A DNA stretch of 64,000 bases from Erythrobacter sp. SCSIO 43205 (GTDB taxonomy: Bacteria; Pseudomonadota; Alphaproteobacteria; Sphingomonadales; Sphingomonadaceae): the NCBI RefSeq assembly GCF_019904235.1, contig NZ_CP063202.1, positions 1,488,001 to 1,552,000 on the forward strand, read 5' to 3'. The position numbers and the translations under genes are program-made. Below, one piece after another: positions 61,937 through 64,000 of this stretch; within the stretch, counting starts at the first letter, position 1, and each line of letters opens with the position of its first letter. The notes under the pieces were generated by a model. That model did no database searches and had not been told where the DNA came from. It was given only the letters and a program-made list of their open reading frames with translations.

Positions 61937-63061
61937 ATGAAAATTGCTGTTCTGAAAGAGCGTAGTCCGGGGGAGACGCGCGTTGCGGCCACTCCTGAGA
62001 CAGTCAAAAAGTTTATCGGGCTTGGTACTGAATTCGCGGTGGAGAAAGGGGCGGGTTTGACCGCTTCGATCACCGATGAAGCGTACGCACAAGCCGGGGC
62101 CAGCGTTGGCACGGCTGCGGCGACGGTCAAAGGCGCTGACATTGTCCTTAGTGTGCAGGCGCCTGACGTGACTAAGCTTAAGGGAGCCAATGCAGGGGCA
62201 ATGGTCGCTGCGCTGTTCGACCCCTTTCAGAACGGCGATGTACTCGATGCCTACGCGAAAGCAGGCTTTGAGGCGCTTTCGATGGAATTCATGCCGCGCA
62301 TCACCCGGGCGCAGTCGATGGACGTGCTTTCGAGCCAATCCAACCTCGCTGGCTATAAGGCCGTGATCGCAGCGGCAGATACATATGGCCGCGCTTTCCC
62401 GATGATGATGACGGCAGCGGGCACGGTTCAGGCGGCCAAATGCTTTATCATGGGCGTTGGCGTTGCGGGTCTTCAGGCGATTGCAACCGCGCGGCGTTTG
62501 GGCGCTCAGGTGTCCGCAACCGACGTTCGTTCAGCGACCAAGGAACAGATCGAAAGCCTTGGCGCAAAAGCGATTTTCGTAACCGAGGTCGAAGGCATCG
62601 AGGGCGAAGGCGCTGGTGGTTACGCAACTGAAATGAGCGATGAGTACAAGGCTGCGCAAGCCAAGCTTGTGTCCGAACACATCGCCAAGCAGGACATTGT
62701 GATTACCACCGCATTGATCCCTGGACGCGCCGCGCCTGTGCTCATCACTGATGAGCAGATCGCGACGATGAAGCCGGGTAGCGTGATTTTCGACCTTGCC
62801 GTTGCGCAAGGCGGCAATGTCGAAGGCTCAAAAGCCGATGAGGTCGTGGAAAAGCACGGCGTCAAAATCATCGGCTATGCCAACACACCGGCGCACCTCG
62901 CAGCAGACGCCTCGGCGCTGTTTTCGCGCAATCACTTCAACTTCCTTTCCGCCTTCTGGGATAAGGAAGCGGGCGCACCGATGCTCGACGAAGAAATCGG
63001 CGATGCGATCCGCCTGACCAAAGGTGGTGAGATCGTGAATGAACGGCTGAAGGGGGCCTGA
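61937..63061 (+). CDS. pntAA: NAD(P) transhydrogenase subunit alpha part 1
   Basis: 374 residues. The NAD(H)-binding dI component of the proton-pumping transhydrogenase that makes NADPH. MKIAVLKERSPGETRVAATP, the nucleotide loop FIMGVGVAGLQAIATARRLGA and YANTPAHLAADAS are present. In this group the alpha subunit is split into two proteins (dI and dIIa), as here. It is the first of three overlapping or closely spaced pnt genes. Confidence 0.95.
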   Translation: MKIAVLKERSPGETRVAATPETVKKFIGLGTEFAVEKGAGLTASITDEAYAQAGASVGTAAATVKGADIVLSVQAPDVTKLKGANAGAMVAALFDPFQNGDVLDAYAKAGFEALSMEFMPRITRAQSMDVLSSQSNLAGYKAVIAAADTYGRAFPMMMTAAGTVQAAKCFIMGVGVAGLQAIATARRLGAQVSATDVRSATKEQIESLGAKAIFVTEVEGIEGEGAGGYATEMSDEYKAAQAKLVSEHIAKQDIVITTALIPGRAAPVLITDEQIATMKPGSVIFDLAVAQGGNVEGSKADEVVEKHGVKIIGYANTPAHLAADASALFSRNHFNFLSAFWDKEAGAPMLDEEIGDAIRLTKGGEIVNERLKGA

Positions 63062-63065
63062 TCAC

Positions 63066-63350
63066 ATGGATTTCATCAGCATTCTATCGATCTTCGTGCT
63101 GGCGTGTTTCGTCGGCTATTATGTGGTCTGGTCGGTGACGCCTGCGCTGCACACGCCGCTTATGGCTGTGACCAACGCGATTTCTAGCGTCATCATCGTG
63201 GGCGCTTTGATCGCAGCAGCAGAGGCGACCAGCCCGCTTGCGAAGTACCTTGGCCTTGCGGGGGTTGTGATGGCCTCAATCAACATTTTCGGCGGCTTTG
63301 CCGTGACCGAGCGTATGCTCGCCATGTATAAGAAGAAGGAGAAGAAATAA
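63066..63350 (+). CDS. pntAB: NAD(P) transhydrogenase subunit alpha part 2
   Basis: 94 residues with three membrane helices (FISILSIFVLACFVGYYVV; TNAISSVIIVGALIAAA; LGLAGVVMASINIFGGFAV), the short dIIa membrane part. Starts 4 nt after pntAA; its TAA stop shares an A with the pntB ATG (TAATG). Confidence 0.94.
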   Translation: MDFISILSIFVLACFVGYYVVWSVTPALHTPLMAVTNAISSVIIVGALIAAAEATSPLAKYLGLAGVVMASINIFGGFAVTERMLAMYKKKEKK

Positions 63351-64000
63351 TGAGCTTCGACCTTCTTGCAGCCGCCGCTGACGCAGCGGGCGGTACTCCT
63401 GCATGGGCCATGCTTGCATATCTTGCAGCTGGCGTATTCTTTATCCTCGCGCTTCGCGGACTTTCTTCGCCTGCGTCCAGCCGTGCGGGCAACCGCAATG
63501 GCATGATCGGAATGGCGATTGCGTTGGTGACGACGCTTGTCACCCATGACATTGCCAATATCGTCGAGATCGGCATTGCAATCTTCATCGGCGCGATTGT
63601 CGGCGTGACCATTGCGCGCAAAATCGCGATGACCGCGATGCCTGAGCTGGTGGCCGGATTTCACAGTCTTGTGGGTCTTGCTGCCGTGGTCGTGGGTCTT
63701 GCCGCATGGCTTAACCCCGGCGCTTTCGGAATTCTTGATGCAGCGGGTCAAATCCTGATCGTCAGCCGGATTGAACTCGGCCTTGGTATCGCAATCGGTG
63801 CGATCACTTTCTCTGGCTCGGTTATCGCCTTCTTGAAGCTGTCTGGCCGGATGAGCGGTTCGCCGATCCTTCTGCCAGCACGCCACATCATCAACCTCGG
63901 CACGCTTGCGGCGATCCTTGGCCTTATCGCGACTTACGCGATGAGCGGTGCTGGTGGGCCGGGTGAAGGGATGTTGATCGTCTGGATCACCATTCTCGCT
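63350..64000 (+). CDS. pntB: NAD(P) transhydrogenase subunit beta, N-terminal part (cut by window edge)
   Basis: Open to the right edge, 217 codons seen, no stop. The beta subunit has many membrane helices (MLAYLAAGVFFILALRGL, GMIGMAIALVTTLV, ANIVEIGIAIFIGAIVGVTIA) with the conserved MPELVAGFHSLVGLAAVVVG block in the channel part, and FSGSVIAFLKLSGRM. The NADP-binding dIII domain lies beyond the window. ATG at 63350 overlaps the pntAB stop. Confidence 0.95.
   Translation, partial: MSFDLLAAAADAAGGTPAWAMLAYLAAGVFFILALRGLSSPASSRAGNRNGMIGMAIALVTTLVTHDIANIVEIGIAIFIGAIVGVTIARKIAMTAMPELVAGFHSLVGLAAVVVGLAAWLNPGAFGILDAAGQILIVSRIELGLGIAIGAITFSGSVIAFLKLSGRMSGSPILLPARHIINLGTLAAILGLIATYAMSGAGGPGEGMLIVWITILA

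Overview
The window reads as a chromosomal segment of an alphaproteobacterium of the Sphingomonadales, most likely Erythrobacteraceae. The sequence evidence is GC-rich coding DNA, a CcrM-type GANTC methylase, the cluster pckA | chvI-chvG-hprK-rapZ-EIIA-HPr, hisZ next to purA, a three-subunit (pntAA/AB/B) transhydrogenase, and exported proteins typical of marine sphingomonads. Species cannot be fixed from sequence alone. Nearly all of it is core genome: no phage, IS element, integrase, rRNA operon or CRISPR array was seen. One tRNA gene, tRNA-Val(TAC), is present.

Layout. 0-7 kb: serine, histidine and purine genes (serC end, serA, hisZ, purA), an exported four-repeat protein and an L,D-transpeptidase lipoprotein. 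7-14 kb: an ECF-like sigma factor with a small membrane partner, a receiver-like/winged-helix regulator, a siroheme synthase domain protein, the argH-lipoprotein-lysA operon, a TlpA-like lipoprotein and tRNA-Val. 14-22 kb: an S46 peptidase, an iron alcohol dehydrogenase, a PhoX-like protein, MerC plus asparaginase, and an MDR reductase. 22-28 kb: truA-fmt divergent from recR and def, then rmuC and a SpoU methyltransferase. 28-35 kb: HPr, EIIA, RapZ, HprK and the ChvG/ChvI two-component system, divergent from pckA. 35-43 kb: mostly small exported or hypothetical proteins, a TonB-like protein, two tandem cysteine desulfurases with a ferredoxin, and a PfpI protein. 43-53 kb: three tandem micro-ORFs, a caspase/Sel1 protein, parC, a GNAT-DUF1285-NUDIX-cca operon and a PQQ-type sugar dehydrogenase. 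53-64 kb: rnhB, an antiporter-protease-rimK operon, ccrM, a PEP-CTERM protein, folP, an SDR, an NtrC-like response regulator and pnt.

Most striking is a compact unit at 42.88-43.46 kb. A sigma-54-type promoter is followed by three tandem genes for 34-35 residue, single-membrane-segment paralogous peptides sharing the core LF(A/S)YAI(V/L)PASP, then a strong intrinsic terminator. A second promoter of nearly the same sequence stands before the PEP-CTERM gene at 57.7 kb, and the window also encodes an NtrC-family regulator whose GAFTGA loop is altered to NAFPGA. Other notable items are a palindromic repeat inserted in frame inside fmt, four copies of an intergenic palindromic repeat, an exported protein of four tandem two-cysteine repeats, head-to-head overlapping start codons of argH and a TlpA-like gene, and a ccrM promoter region with four GANTC sites.

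Start sites were chosen from ribosome-binding sequences, signal peptides and family length. Several genes appear to use TTG or GTG starts, which are flagged individually.
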